Part shown: positions 23,933 to 32,632 of the stretch, one piece after another
How the letters are laid out: every line of letters starts with the position of its first letter
How positions within the stretch are numbered: position 1 is the first letter of the stretch
Assembly: GCF_035958815.1 (NCBI RefSeq)
Contig: NZ_CP108383.1
Span: 8,308,001-8,372,000, forward strand
Length of the DNA: 64,000 nt
Direction: 5' to 3'
DNA from: Nocardia sp. NBC_01327
GTDB taxonomy: Bacteria > Actinomycetota > Actinomycetes > Mycobacteriales > Mycobacteriaceae
Notes under the pieces: model-generated
Seen by the model: the letters and a program-made list of their open reading frames with translations, nothing else
What the model was told of the DNA's origin: nothing
Databases searched by the model: none
Translations under genes and position numbers: made by a program

Positions 23933-24973
23933 ATGACGGCACCGACACCCGCATCCCGCCGTGAGGCCCCGGACCGCAACCTCGCTCTGGAGTTGGTCCG
24001 GGTCACCGAGGCCGGCGCGATGGCAGCGGGTCGCTGGGTCGGCCGCGGCGACAAAGAGGGCGGCGACGGCGCGGCAGTGGACGCCATGCGGCAGTTGGTA
24101 TCGACGGTCACCATGCGCGGCATCGTGGTGATCGGCGAGGGCGAGAAGGACGAAGCGCCCATGCTCTACAACGGTGAGCTGGTCGGCAATGGCGAGGGCC
24201 CGGAACTGGACTTCGCGGTCGACCCCATCGACGGCACCACCCTGATGGCCAAGGGCTCGCCCGGCGCGATCTCCGTGCTCGCGGTCGCCGAACGCGGCGC
24301 CATGTTCGACCCGTCGGCCGTGTTCTACATGGAGAAGATCGCGGTCGGCCCCGAAGCCGCCGACGTCATCGATCTCGCGGCCCCGATCGCGGAGAACTTG
24401 CGCCGCGTCGCCAAGGCCAAGAACTCCTTCGTCTCCGATCTGACCGTGTGCGTGCTGGATCGCCCGCGCCACAATCAGTACATCCAGGATGTCCGCGATG
24501 CGGGCGCCCGCATCCGCCTCATCTCCGACGGTGACGTCGCCGGCGCCATCGCCTGCGCCCGCCCGGAATCCGGCGTCGACGTGCTGATCGGCATCGGCGG
24601 CACGCCCGAGGGCATTATCGCCGCGGCCGCCATGCGCTGTATGGGCGGTGCGCTGCAGGGCAAGCTGGCCCCGAAGGACGACGAGGAGCGGCAGAAGGCC
24701 CTCGACGCCGGCCACGATCTGGACCGCGTGCTCAATACCGAGGATCTCGTCTCCGGTGAGGACGTCTTCTTCAGCGCCACCGGCGTCACCGACGGCGATC
24801 TGGTGCGCGGCGTGCGCTACTTCGGCGGCGGCGCGTACACCCAGTCCATCGTCATGCGCGCCAAGTCCGGCACCGTGCGCATCGTCGATGCCTACCACCG
24901 CCTCACCAAGCTGCGCGAATACGCGTCGGTCGACTTCGTGGGCGACGACCAGGCCGCCCCGCCCATGTTCTGA
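23933..24973 (+). CDS. glpX: Class II fructose-1,6-bisphosphatase
   Basis: A 346-residue GlpX enzyme that removes the 1-phosphate of fructose 1,6-bisphosphate, the committed gluconeogenic step. Metal and substrate motifs are present: GEGEKDEAPMLYNGE, VDPIDGTTLMAKG, GIGGTPEGIIAAAAM and LISDGDVAGAIA. The ATG at 23933 follows TAGGAGG at ideal spacing; the in-frame upstream codons have no such support. It is the Rv1099c orthologue, essential for growth on lipids in M. tuberculosis. A perfect 13-bp hairpin follows, then fumC in the same direction. Confidence 0.96.
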   Translation: MTAPTPASRREAPDRNLALELVRVTEAGAMAAGRWVGRGDKEGGDGAAVDAMRQLVSTVTMRGIVVIGEGEKDEAPMLYNGELVGNGEGPELDFAVDPIDGTTLMAKGSPGAISVLAVAERGAMFDPSAVFYMEKIAVGPEAADVIDLAAPIAENLRRVAKAKNSFVSDLTVCVLDRPRHNQYIQDVRDAGARIRLISDGDVAGAIACARPESGVDVLIGIGGTPEGIIAAAAMRCMGGALQGKLAPKDDEERQKALDAGHDLDRVLNTEDLVSGEDVFFSATGVTDGDLVRGVRYFGGGAYTQSIVMRAKSGTVRIVDAYHRLTKLREYASVDFVGDDQAAPPMF

Positions 24974-25025
24974 GCCGCGAAACCCGCACCGGGGCAATGA
25001 CTCCGGCACAGCAGGTTCGACGATG

Positions 25026-25058
25026 ACGGCCGGAGCGCTTCGAATGCGCTCCGGCCGT
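25026..25058 (+). terminator. Hairpin after glpX
   Basis: A perfect 13-bp stem ACGGCCGGAGCGC with its complement and a 7-nt loop. No T-run follows, so it may be a Rho-assisted terminator or a processing stem that separates glpX from fumC. Confidence 0.6.
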
Positions 25059-25152
25059 TGCCGTGTTCCGGCCCTATTCCCGAGCGGCCGTGTGCTGATT
25101 CCCTCAGGCGTGGCACCCCCATCCGCCCCGGTGCGGGCCTAGGGTCGGATTC

Positions 25153-26559
25153 ATGGCAGACGACACCCGGTACCGCATCGAACACGACACCATGGGTGAG
25201 GTCCGTGTTCCCGTAGACGCACTGTGGCGGGCGCAGACTCAGCGAGCGGTAGAGAACTTCCCCATCAGTGGCCGCGGCCTGGAGCGCGCGCAGATCCGGG
25301 CGCTGGGCCTGCTGAAGGCGGCCTGCGCGACCGTGAACCGCGATCTGGGTCTGCTGGACCCGGCCAAGGCGGATGCCATTGTCGCCGCCGCCACCGAGAT
25401 CGCCGACGGCAAGCACGACGACCAGTTCCCGATCGACGTATTCCAGACCGGCTCGGGCACCAGCTCGAATATGAACGCCAATGAGGTGATCGCCGGGATC
25501 GCCGCGCGCAATGGCGTCACCGTGCATCCCAACGACGATGTGAACATGTCGCAGTCCTCCAACGACACCTTCCCCACCGCAACGCATGTCGCCGCTACCG
25601 AGGCCGTGGTGAAGGACCTCGTCCCGGCGCTCGATCATCTGCGGCTGGCGCTGCTGGACAAGTCGGTGCAGTGGCGGGATGTGGTGAAGTCCGGCCGCAC
25701 CCACCTCATGGATGCCGTGCCGATCACCCTGGGCCAGGAGTTCAGCGGCTACACCCGGCAGGTCAGCGCCGGTATCGAACGCCTGCTGACCACGCTTCCG
25801 CGCCTGGGTGAGCTGGCCATCGGCGGCACCGCGGTCGGCACCGGCCTGAACGCCCCCGACGGGTTCGGCGCGAAAGTGGTTGCCCAGCTGAAGAAGTCGA
25901 CGGATATCGACGCACTGTCGGAGGCCCGCAACCATTTCGAGGCGCAGGCCGCCCGCGACGGCCTGGTCGAGCTGTCCGGTGCGCTGCGCACGGTCGCCAT
26001 CAGCCTCACCAAGATCGCGAACGATATTCGCTGGATGGGTTCGGGCCCGCTCACCGGTCTGTCCGAGATCCAGCTGCCGGATCTGCAGCCCGGTTCCTCG
26101 ATCATGCCCGGCAAGGTGAATCCGGTACTGCCCGAGGCTGTTACGCAGGTGGCGGCACAGGTCATCGGCAATGACGCCGCGATCGCCTGGGGCGGCGGCA
26201 ATGGGGCCTTCGAGCTCAATGTCTACATTCCGGTGATGGCGCGCAATGTGCTGGAGTCGATCCGGCTGCTGGCCAATGTGTCCCGGCTCTTCGCCGATAA
26301 GTGCGTGGCGGGGCTGGTCGCCGATGTGGAGCGGCTGCGCCGGCTCGCCGAATCCTCGCCGTCCATTGTGACGCCGTTGAATTCGGCCATCGGGTACGAG
26401 GAGGCCGCAGCGGTCGCCAAGGAGGCGGTCAAGTCGCACAAGACGATTCGCCAGACGGTCATCGATCGCGGTTTGATCGGCGACAACCTCTCGGTCGAGG
26501 AACTCGACCGCCGTCTCGATGTGCTGTCCATGTCGAAGGTCGACTACAACAAGGAGTGA
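25153..26559 (+). CDS. fumC: Class II fumarate hydratase
   Basis: A 468-residue iron-independent fumarase of the TCA cycle, converting fumarate to L-malate. The superfamily signature GSSIMPGKVNPV is near residue 315; FQTGSGTSSNMNANEV, SQSSNDTFPTA and SGRTHLMDAVPITLGQE supply substrate-binding residues. It is the Rv1098c orthologue and follows glpX as in mycobacteria. The ATG at 25153 begins MADDTRYRIEHDTMGEVRVP, the expected N-terminus. Downstream, 78 bp separate it from the convergent monooxygenase. Confidence 0.96.
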   Translation: MADDTRYRIEHDTMGEVRVPVDALWRAQTQRAVENFPISGRGLERAQIRALGLLKAACATVNRDLGLLDPAKADAIVAAATEIADGKHDDQFPIDVFQTGSGTSSNMNANEVIAGIAARNGVTVHPNDDVNMSQSSNDTFPTATHVAATEAVVKDLVPALDHLRLALLDKSVQWRDVVKSGRTHLMDAVPITLGQEFSGYTRQVSAGIERLLTTLPRLGELAIGGTAVGTGLNAPDGFGAKVVAQLKKSTDIDALSEARNHFEAQAARDGLVELSGALRTVAISLTKIANDIRWMGSGPLTGLSEIQLPDLQPGSSIMPGKVNPVLPEAVTQVAAQVIGNDAAIAWGGGNGAFELNVYIPVMARNVLESIRLLANVSRLFADKCVAGLVADVERLRRLAESSPSIVTPLNSAIGYEEAAAVAKEAVKSHKTIRQTVIDRGLIGDNLSVEELDRRLDVLSMSKVDYNKE

Positions 26560-26637
26560 GCCCGCACCGGAGGTAATTCCGGACACGACTGTGCGGACAC
26601 GGAAGGCATTCGCCACCGTGCCCGCATTTGTCGTATT

Positions 26638-27822
26638 TCACCGAGCGGCAACGATTTCCGGGTAGTTCTTCAGATCGATATCGTTCTTGGACTTCTCGGC
26701 GGACTTGACCATCATGGCGAAGAAGCGGGAGCCCAGGAACCAATTGCGGAAGCGCAGCCCGAGCGCGGTCTTCGGCGCCAGGAATGCGCCCGGGCTGGAG
26801 GCGCCGGCCATTTTCCCGGTGCGCTTCATCATCTCCTGGTAGCGCGGGAAGGCGACGGTGTAATCGCCGTCCGCGGCGGCCAATTCACCGGCGAGAACGT
26901 ATGCGCCGACAATCGCGAGACCGCTGCCGAAGCCGGCGAGGGTATTGCCGTAGCCCGCATCACCGACCAGGGCCACTCGGCCCTGCACGAAGTTCTTCAT
27001 CGTCACCTTGCTGAGGGAGTCGAGGTAGAAGCCGTCCAGATGCGGCAGATCGGCCAGCATGCGCGGTACCTCCCAGCCGATTCCGGCGAAATGCTCGGCG
27101 ACGATGCGGCGCTGGGCGTCGAAATCATCACGGTCGTAGTCGAGTTGGGGCGAGGCGAACATGTACATCTGCGCGGCCTTGGAGTTGCCGAGGCTGGCCA
27201 GATGGCCCGGCGTATTGAGGGCGTAGGCCACCGCGCGCTCGCGCGGGGCATCGGGCCGGCTCTCCCACTTCGACGCGCCCGCGAGGCAGTAGTAGTGGCC
27301 CTGGTGCTTCACGAACTTCTGCTCCGGGCCGAAGGCGAGCTTGCGCACCCGGGAGTGGATGCCGTCCGCGCCGAAGACGAGATCGAAGCGCTGAGCGGGG
27401 GCGTGCGCGAACTCGACATGGACGCCGTCGGCGGTCTCGTCGAGCGCGGTAATGGTGTCGCCGAACAGGTATCGGCAGTTCCGCGCGGTGCGCTGGTAGA
27501 TGACGTCGGCCAGATCGCCGCGCAGGATCTCGATATCGCCACCGGTGAAATCGCCTGAGATGAAAGCCTTTTCGTTCCCGCCCTCATCGACGATCACCAT
27601 ATCGGTCTTGCCGGTCTGGCGGCGCTCGATGTCCTCGAGGACGCCCATGCGCTCCAGCACCGCCATGTGGGTGTGGCCGGTGAAGTCGACCGCCTGGCCG
27701 CCCGCCCGCAGTGCGGGGGACTTCTCGACCACGGTGACGTCGAAGCCGTAGCGGCTCAGCCAGTAGGCCAGGGCCGGGCCCGCGATGGAAGCGCCGGAGA
27801 TGAGAACGGTGGTGTTGCGCAT
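26638..27822 (-). CDS. FAD-dependent monooxygenase (aromatic hydroxylase/TetX-like)
   Basis: A 394-residue flavoprotein of the PHBH class. The FAD Rossmann motif is at the start (VLISGASIAGPALAYWLSRY with VVEKS), the DG motif in FGADGIHSRVRKLAFG, and the second FAD motif in VALVGDAGYGNTLAGFGSGL. Such enzymes hydroxylate aromatic compounds or inactivate antibiotics such as tetracyclines and rifamycins; the substrate is not evident. ATG 27822 follows AGGAG. It is divergent from a TetR regulator, the standard arrangement for an inducible drug or aromatic monooxygenase. Confidence 0.85.
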   Translation of the reverse strand: MRNTTVLISGASIAGPALAYWLSRYGFDVTVVEKSPALRAGGQAVDFTGHTHMAVLERMGVLEDIERRQTGKTDMVIVDEGGNEKAFISGDFTGGDIEILRGDLADVIYQRTARNCRYLFGDTITALDETADGVHVEFAHAPAQRFDLVFGADGIHSRVRKLAFGPEQKFVKHQGHYYCLAGASKWESRPDAPRERAVAYALNTPGHLASLGNSKAAQMYMFASPQLDYDRDDFDAQRRIVAEHFAGIGWEVPRMLADLPHLDGFYLDSLSKVTMKNFVQGRVALVGDAGYGNTLAGFGSGLAIVGAYVLAGELAAADGDYTVAFPRYQEMMKRTGKMAGASSPGAFLAPKTALGLRFRNWFLGSRFFAMMVKSAEKSKNDIDLKNYPEIVAAR

Positions 27823-27844
27823 GATGTCGCTCCTGATATTTATT

Positions 27845-27888
27845 TGCGTCCGTCGGCCGCTGTTGTTGATTAGCGTATGATGGACGCA
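27845..27888. promoter_or_regulatory. Candidate regulatory inverted repeat, monooxygenase/TetR spacer
   Basis: TGCGTCC (27845-27851) is inverted as GGACGCA (27882-27888) around an AT-richer core that includes TATGAT, a possible -10 for the plus-strand gene. The long 30-bp spacing makes a single TetR dimer site doubtful. Confidence 0.3.
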
Positions 27889-27925
27889 GTTAGACGTCAA
27901 GCGGAAATTCCGGGAGGATGACGGC

Positions 27926-28654
27926 ATGCCGGGACCGACCACAACAGAGCTGCTCTGGGGTATCGAGCAGAAGCCCAAGCGCGGGCCGAAACCCTCCCTC
28001 ACGCTCGAGCAGATCGTCGCCGAGGCCATGGCGCTCGCCGATGCCGAGGGGCTCGGCAATCTGTCCATGCAGCGACTGGCCGAACGGCTGGGGTGCGCCA
28101 AGATGGCGCTGTACCGCTATGTCCCGGGCAAGGCCGAGCTCACCGCGGTCATGCTGGACGCGGCGCTCGGGCGGCCGCCGGAGCGGGGTGCCGAAACCCC
28201 AGGTGCCGCCGAAAACTGGCGCGACTATCTGACCCGCTATTCCGAAACGGCCTTCGAACGCTTCGGCGCCCACCACTGGGGGCTGGAGCTGGCCGTGGGC
28301 ATTCGGCCCCTCGGCCCCAATGAAATGAGCTGGCTGGAGGCCGGACTCGACGCCCTGGACGGCAACGGCCTGACCGCGTCGGAACAAATGGACAGCGTGG
28401 TGCTGCTGTTCGGCCACGTCCGCGGCCTGGCGCAGACGCTCGGGCCGGCACACGGACTCGATATGGAGGAGGACCTGGTCAAGGAACTGGGTGCGGTGCT
28501 GATCGAGCACGGCCACCGCTATCCCCATGTCGCACAGGCCCTCGCCGAGCAGGCCGCCCGTCCCGACGGGGACACCGGCCGCAATCAGGCGCTGCGATTC
28601 GGGATCGACCGCATTCTCGACGGCATCGGCGTCCTGATCGACAGCCGGAAGTAA
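27926..28654 (+). CDS. TetR-family regulator (TetR_C-type ligand domain)
   Basis: A 242-residue repressor. The helix-turn-helix spans about residues 28-75, with LSMQRLAERLGCAKMALYRY as recognition unit; the larger C-terminal ligand domain resembles that of tetracycline-repressor-type proteins (NWRDYLTRYSETAFERF, then a conserved GHVRGL). It is divergent from the FAD monooxygenase and presumably represses it until a ligand binds. ATG 27926 follows GGGAGGATG. The following NTF2-like gene is 66 bp downstream on the same strand. Confidence 0.85.
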   Translation: MPGPTTTELLWGIEQKPKRGPKPSLTLEQIVAEAMALADAEGLGNLSMQRLAERLGCAKMALYRYVPGKAELTAVMLDAALGRPPERGAETPGAAENWRDYLTRYSETAFERFGAHHWGLELAVGIRPLGPNEMSWLEAGLDALDGNGLTASEQMDSVVLLFGHVRGLAQTLGPAHGLDMEEDLVKELGAVLIEHGHRYPHVAQALAEQAARPDGDTGRNQALRFGIDRILDGIGVLIDSRK

Positions 28655-28720
28655 CCGTGTCGGGGGTGCGAAGGCGGCGAATGTCTATGCGCCAGTGAGC
28701 GCTCGGCCTACAGTCGAACC

Positions 28721-29143
28721 ATGTCCGACTTACCGGAGTTGCAGCAGGATGCCGTCACCACCGTGCGCGAGTTCTTCGCCGCCATGGAGATGAAGGCCGT
28801 CACCGAGGCCCTCGATCTCGTCGATCCCGCCATCGTCTGGAAGAACACCTCGCTGCCGGATGTGCGCGGCGCCGACCGGGTGCGCTGGATTCTGGACAAG
28901 CTCAGCAATCCCCGCTACGGCTTCCGCGCCGATATGCACCACGCGGCCGCCGACGAGGACGGCGTGGTCCTGACCGAACGCACCGACTACCTACGCTTCG
29001 GCCCCGTCGAGATCGCCTTCTGGGTCTGCGGCACCTTCGAACTCCGCGACGGCCGAATCACCCTGTGGCACGACCACTTCAGCTGGGAGAACTTCCTCCG
29101 CGGCACCGCGGTAGGCCTCTTCCGCGCGGCCCGCGGCCGCTGA
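28721..29143 (+). CDS. Limonene-epoxide-hydrolase-like NTF2-fold protein
   Basis: A 140-residue NTF2-like protein of the limonene-1,2-epoxide hydrolase group. The Asp-Arg-Asp catalytic pattern appears kept: Arg and Asp in LTERTDYL near residue 90 and a second Asp in WHDHFSW near 117. Enzymes of this family open epoxides by direct water attack. It could act on an epoxide made by the nearby flavin monooxygenase, but that is a guess from proximity. ATG at 28721. A long perfect hairpin follows the stop. Confidence 0.7.
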   Translation: MSDLPELQQDAVTTVREFFAAMEMKAVTEALDLVDPAIVWKNTSLPDVRGADRVRWILDKLSNPRYGFRADMHHAAADEDGVVLTERTDYLRFGPVEIAFWVCGTFELRDGRITLWHDHFSWENFLRGTAVGLFRAARGR

Positions 29144-29164
29144 ACACGCACGCACCGAACGCGA

Positions 29165-29204
29165 ACGCCCTCCGGCTGACCCCTGAGGGTCAGCCGGAGG
29201 GCGT
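29165..29204. terminator. Bidirectional terminator hairpin (18-bp perfect stem)
   Basis: ACGCCCTCCGGCTGACCC is perfectly inverted around a 4-nt CTGA loop. It lies between two convergent genes and should stop transcripts from both sides. Confidence 0.85.
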
Positions 29205-29270
29205 GGCAACAGCCAGAGCATTTTAGGCCTTCGCTGAAAATTCAGCCGATGGCCCGAGAGACGCTGTGGG

Positions 29271-30128
29271 TCAGGAGCGCAGGTGGGCGAGTTCTGCGCG
29301 GGCCTTTTCGCCGGCTTCGCTGAAGTCGGTGCGGGTGAAGATGTTCCAGCGCTCCAGAAGTGGGCCGAAGACGAGGGCGGGCTCGTTGGCGCGGTCGTAG
29401 ATACCGGCCTCGGCGAGCAGTTCGTCGCTGGTGGTGCCGTCTGCGAGCTTGACCACGGGGACGTGGAAGTCGGCGATGCGGTCGGCGATGGCGCGCACGG
29501 TCTGATCGGGGGCCAGGTCGAGCGCGGCGGAGATCAGATTCGCGAAGAAGACGGCCTGCAGTTCATCGTCGGCGGCCAGGCGCTCGGCAATGGTGGCGAC
29601 GATCGGGCTGTCGGCGGTTGCCGCGGTATTGCGATGCCGGATGGCGGCGGCGGTCTCCTCGAGCGCGCAGGCGGCCAGCACATCGAGCAGATGCATGGCG
29701 GGACGGCTGAAGCCCTCCACCATATGCGTCATGCGCGCACGCTCGAGCTCGATCGGATCCACCGCACGGGTCACCATGAGGTAGTTCCGGATCAGGATCT
29801 CGTGCCGGTTCTCCTCGGCGGTCCAGCGGCCGACCCAGCGCCACCAGGGACCGGTGCGCAGGTACTTGCCGAGCTCCCGGTGGTACGCGGGCAGATTGTC
29901 GGCAATCAGCACGCTCACGGTCAGCGCGAGCTTGGAGACATCACTGAGCTCGGACTGCCCGGGCTCCCAATCGGTTCCACCGAGGAACTCGAAGTTGCGG
30001 CCGTCGTCCCACGGCACATAGTCGTGAGGCTGCCATTCCGCCGCGAGGGCGATATGGCGAACCAGGTTTGCTTCCACCTCCGCTGCCAGCGATACCAGCA
30101 GTTCGCGGTCGGCCAAATCGTTCTGCAC
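29271..30128 (-). CDS. DesA2-like acyl-ACP desaturase with degenerate di-iron site
   Basis: A 285-residue member of the soluble acyl-ACP desaturase family, equivalent by position to desA2 (Rv1094). HDYVPWDDGRNFEFLGG and GRWTAEENRHEILIRNYL match well. Against the plant enzyme's ligands: the first Glu is Asp77, the first ExxH is kept (Glu106, His109), the next Glu is Glu158, but the second ExxH reads E-L-Q-A (Glu189 to Ala192), so its histidine is lost. A normal di-iron centre therefore looks unlikely. It may be regulatory or have altered chemistry. The ATG at 30128 was used. Confidence 0.8.
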   Translation of the reverse strand: MQNDLADRELLVSLAAEVEANLVRHIALAAEWQPHDYVPWDDGRNFEFLGGTDWEPGQSELSDVSKLALTVSVLIADNLPAYHRELGKYLRTGPWWRWVGRWTAEENRHEILIRNYLMVTRAVDPIELERARMTHMVEGFSRPAMHLLDVLAACALEETAAAIRHRNTAATADSPIVATIAERLAADDELQAVFFANLISAALDLAPDQTVRAIADRIADFHVPVVKLADGTTSDELLAEAGIYDRANEPALVFGPLLERWNIFTRTDFSEAGEKARAELAHLRS

Positions 30129-30266
30129 GTGGACAACCTAGCGGCTGCGCGGCAAACGTGGGGATCTTCGTCGTGCATTCGCAACGGCTATGGCCTCGAG
30201 GGCGGCCGCAGCCGGGGTTCCGGCAATGCGGTCCGGGGCAGGGAAGGCCCCGGACCGCATGCCCCG

Positions 30267-30800
30267 CTACTTCTCGTTGACGCTGGTCTGCCCGTTCACC
30301 CAGGTGATATTGCCGCCGGTGAACTCACTCTGCTTTCCGCCCGGGATATCGGTCTCATCGCTGGTCGGGTAGCCGAGTTTGCCTCCGGGACCGCCGTTCT
30401 CGTCCCAGGCCTTGCGAATCTCGCCCCACACCACGTGTGTTCCGGTGGTCGGGCTGCTGCAGATGGCGCCGCCCGCGAATTCCTGTGAGATGCCGCCGCC
30501 GGGTGTGTCCTGCTCCGGACCGGTGGGCGCGCCGAGCGGTCCGGCCTCGCCCTTGAATTCGTTGTACTTGGCGAGAACGGTTCCGCCGACCGCGATTTCA
30601 CCGTCCCGCGTGGCGATCTTGGTCTCCGTGGCGCCGGTGGTCTCGCCGCCGGTGGTCGGCTGCTCGGTGGTGGTCACCACGACCGTGGTGGTCGTATCGG
30701 ACTTGGAATCCTTATTGTCCTTATCGCAGCCCGCGGTGAAAAGGGTCACGACCGCAACGGCCGCGATGATGCCAGCCGTACGTCGAGCGAAGGTGTGCAT
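30267..30800 (-). CDS. LGFP-repeat lipoprotein
   Basis: A 177-residue exported lipoprotein: Arg-rich start, hydrophobic IIAAVAVVTLF and a lipobox TAGC at about residue 25. A Thr/Glu-rich linker (about 30-60) leads to LGFP-type repeats, AGPLGAPTGPEQDTPGGG, AGGAICSSPTTGTHVVWGEI and GGKLGYPTSDETDIPGG. LGFP repeats are found in mycolic-acid bacteria on cell-envelope proteins and are thought to bind the wall. ATG 30800 follows AGAGG at 5 nt. Its nearest neighbours are the DesA2-like gene and phoH on the same strand. Confidence 0.83.
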   Translation of the reverse strand: MHTFARRTAGIIAAVAVVTLFTAGCDKDNKDSKSDTTTTVVVTTTEQPTTGGETTGATETKIATRDGEIAVGGTVLAKYNEFKGEAGPLGAPTGPEQDTPGGGISQEFAGGAICSSPTTGTHVVWGEIRKAWDENGGPGGKLGYPTSDETDIPGGKQSEFTGGNITWVNGQTSVNEK

Positions 30801-30942
30801 TTCATCCTCTCGGAAACTCGGGCCAGGCACCCGGCAACCATTCGGCGAATATGCAGATCTCGCCGAGTAAACCGCCGAGCAGCTATTTCAGCGAAATATA
30901 CCCTGCGGCTTGTGAGTTGAAACACACACTGAAGATTTGCCT

Positions 30943-30972
30943 GATCGGCCGCACGAGTCCGTGCGGCCGATC
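30943..30972 (-). terminator. Hairpin downstream of phoH
   Basis: A perfect 12-bp stem GATCGGCCGCAC with a 6-nt loop, 30 bp past the phoH stop. A T-run is lacking on the minus strand. Confidence 0.6.
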
Positions 30973-31002
30973 AAGTATCAGAACAGCCGAACTACCGCAC
31001 GC

Positions 31003-32403
31003 TTACGCGTTCGGCCCGAACTCCTCCAGCATCTCGGTGACCAGTGCCGCGATCGGCGACCGCTCGCTGCGGGTCAGCGTGATGTGCGCGAAGAGCGGAT
31101 GCCCCTTGAGCTTTTCGATCACGGCGGCAACACCGTCGTGCCGGCCGACCCGCAGGTTGTCGCGCTGCGCCACATCGTGCGTCAGCACCACCCGCGACCC
31201 GCTGCCCAAACGGCTCAGCACCGTCAGCAGCACATTGCGTTCGAGAGACTGCGCCTCGTCCACGATCACGAAGGAGTCGTGCAGCGACCGCCCGCGAATG
31301 TGGGTGAGCGGCAACACCTCCAGCATGCCGCGCGCCTGCACCTCCTCCATCACCTCCGGGCTGGCGAGCCCGTCGAGGGTGTCGAAGACGGCCTGCGCCC
31401 ACGGCCCCATCTTCTCGCTCTCACTACCGGGCAGATAGCCGAGATCCTGGCCGCCGACCGCGTACAGCGGGCGGAAGACCACCACCTTGCGATGCGTCCG
31501 GCGCTCCAGCACCGCTTCCAGACCCGCGGTGAGGGCGAGCGCGGATTTGCCGGTACCGGCACGGCCGCCCATCGAGACGATCCCGATGCTCTCGTCCATG
31601 AGCAGATCCAGGGCGATGCGCTGTTCGGCGGAGCGCCCGTGCAACCCGAAGGCCTCACGGTCGCCGCGCACCAGCTGGATCCGCTTGTCCGGAGACACTC
31701 GGGCCAGTGCGCTGCCGCGCGAGCTCAGCAGCCGGATTCCGGTGTGGCACGGCATATCCCGCGCCTCATCGAGATCGATGATGGAATCGCTGTAGAGCCG
31801 GTCCACGGTTTCGGAACCGACCTCGATCTCCACCATGCCGGTCCACCCGGAGGTGACGACATCCTGGGCGTGGTACTCGTCCGCCTGCAATCCGACCGCG
31901 CTCGCCTTGACGCGCAGCGGAATGTCCTTGGATACCAGTACGACTCGTTCACCCTCGGCCGCGAAATTCAGCGCGCAGGCGAGAATGCGGGAATCGTTGC
32001 TGTCCGTGCGGAATCCGACCGGAAGCACGCTCGGATCAGTGTGATTGAGCTCCACCTGGAGCGTTCCGCCCCCGGTGCCGATCGGGATCTTCTGGTCGAG
32101 CCGACCGTGTGCCAGACGTAAATCGTCCAGCATCCGCAATGCCTCCCGGGCGAACCAGCCCAGTTCGTGGTGGTGACGTTTGCCCTCGAGCTCACTGATC
32201 ACCACGAGCGGCAGCACCACGCGGTGCTCGCCGAAGCGGGTCAGCGCCCAAGGATCGGAGAGCAGCACCGACGTATCCACAACGAAGGTTTTCAGTCCGG
32301 AATCGGACGACTGCGAGGCGCGAACTCCCGGACCTGTGGTGCGCGTGCCCCGGTTGGAGGCGGCGTTCCCGGTGGGAGCGTTGACGGAGCGTGCATCAGT
32401 CAC
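31003..32403 (-). CDS. phoH2: PhoH2-type PIN-PhoH ribonuclease/helicase
   Basis: A 466-residue two-domain protein. The PIN domain (about residues 38-180) starts KTFVVDTSVLLSDPWAL with acidic residues for RNA cleavage; the PhoH ATPase (about 230-460) has Walker A GRAGTGKSAL and Walker B FVIVDEAQSLERN. Mycobacterial PhoH2 unwinds and cuts RNA and has been described as the toxin of a PhoAT-PhoH2 pair. The GTG at 32403 follows AAAGGAG at 6 nt; an in-frame extension to 32508 exists but crosses two hairpins. No clear PhoAT gene is seen, only a 19-codon leader ORF. Confidence 0.92.
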   Translation of the reverse strand: MTDARSVNAPTGNAASNRGTRTTGPGVRASQSSDSGLKTFVVDTSVLLSDPWALTRFGEHRVVLPLVVISELEGKRHHHELGWFAREALRMLDDLRLAHGRLDQKIPIGTGGGTLQVELNHTDPSVLPVGFRTDSNDSRILACALNFAAEGERVVLVSKDIPLRVKASAVGLQADEYHAQDVVTSGWTGMVEIEVGSETVDRLYSDSIIDLDEARDMPCHTGIRLLSSRGSALARVSPDKRIQLVRGDREAFGLHGRSAEQRIALDLLMDESIGIVSMGGRAGTGKSALALTAGLEAVLERRTHRKVVVFRPLYAVGGQDLGYLPGSESEKMGPWAQAVFDTLDGLASPEVMEEVQARGMLEVLPLTHIRGRSLHDSFVIVDEAQSLERNVLLTVLSRLGSGSRVVLTHDVAQRDNLRVGRHDGVAAVIEKLKGHPLFAHITLTRSERSPIAALVTEMLEEFGPNA

Positions 32404-32464
32404 GGTGGGCTCCTTTGCCACTCGCGCGGCACCGCGCGAATGTTCTCGCTGGGCCGGTCGGCCG

Positions 32465-32524
32465 TTAGGGTCGTATGACCCGAGGGCCGGATGCCGGCCC
32501 CCTCGCACTGAGTTGCTCAGCCAC
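32465..32524 (-). CDS. 19-residue leader ORF and paired hairpins upstream of phoH2
   Basis: The ORF from GTG 32524 to TAA 32465 encodes MAEQLSARGPASGPRVIRP and is preceded by GGGAGG with 8-nt spacing. Its second half coincides with two consecutive stem-loops (about 32504-32482, GAGGGGGCCGG/CCGGCCCTC, and 32481-32468, GGGTC/GACCC). Translation of the leader would melt the stems, so a coupling or attenuation role for phoH2 is possible. It might also be a terminator for the upstream DUF488 gene that happens to carry an ORF. Confidence 0.4.
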   Translation of the reverse strand: MAEQLSARGPASGPRVIRP

Positions 32525-32632
32525 GATCAGGACCTCCCGTACGAGCCACACCTACGCGGCCCGCACTCCCGACGTTACTGCCGAATTCGCAATCCGGCTG
32601 CCCGACTTACAGGCGTGTTGGTGAAGATCGCG

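Noticed and set aside
26638..28101. Monooxygenase start upstream of 27822
   Set aside because: Extension would cross the divergent TetR promoter and gene start; the Rossmann motif begins just after ATG 27822, which has AGGAG.
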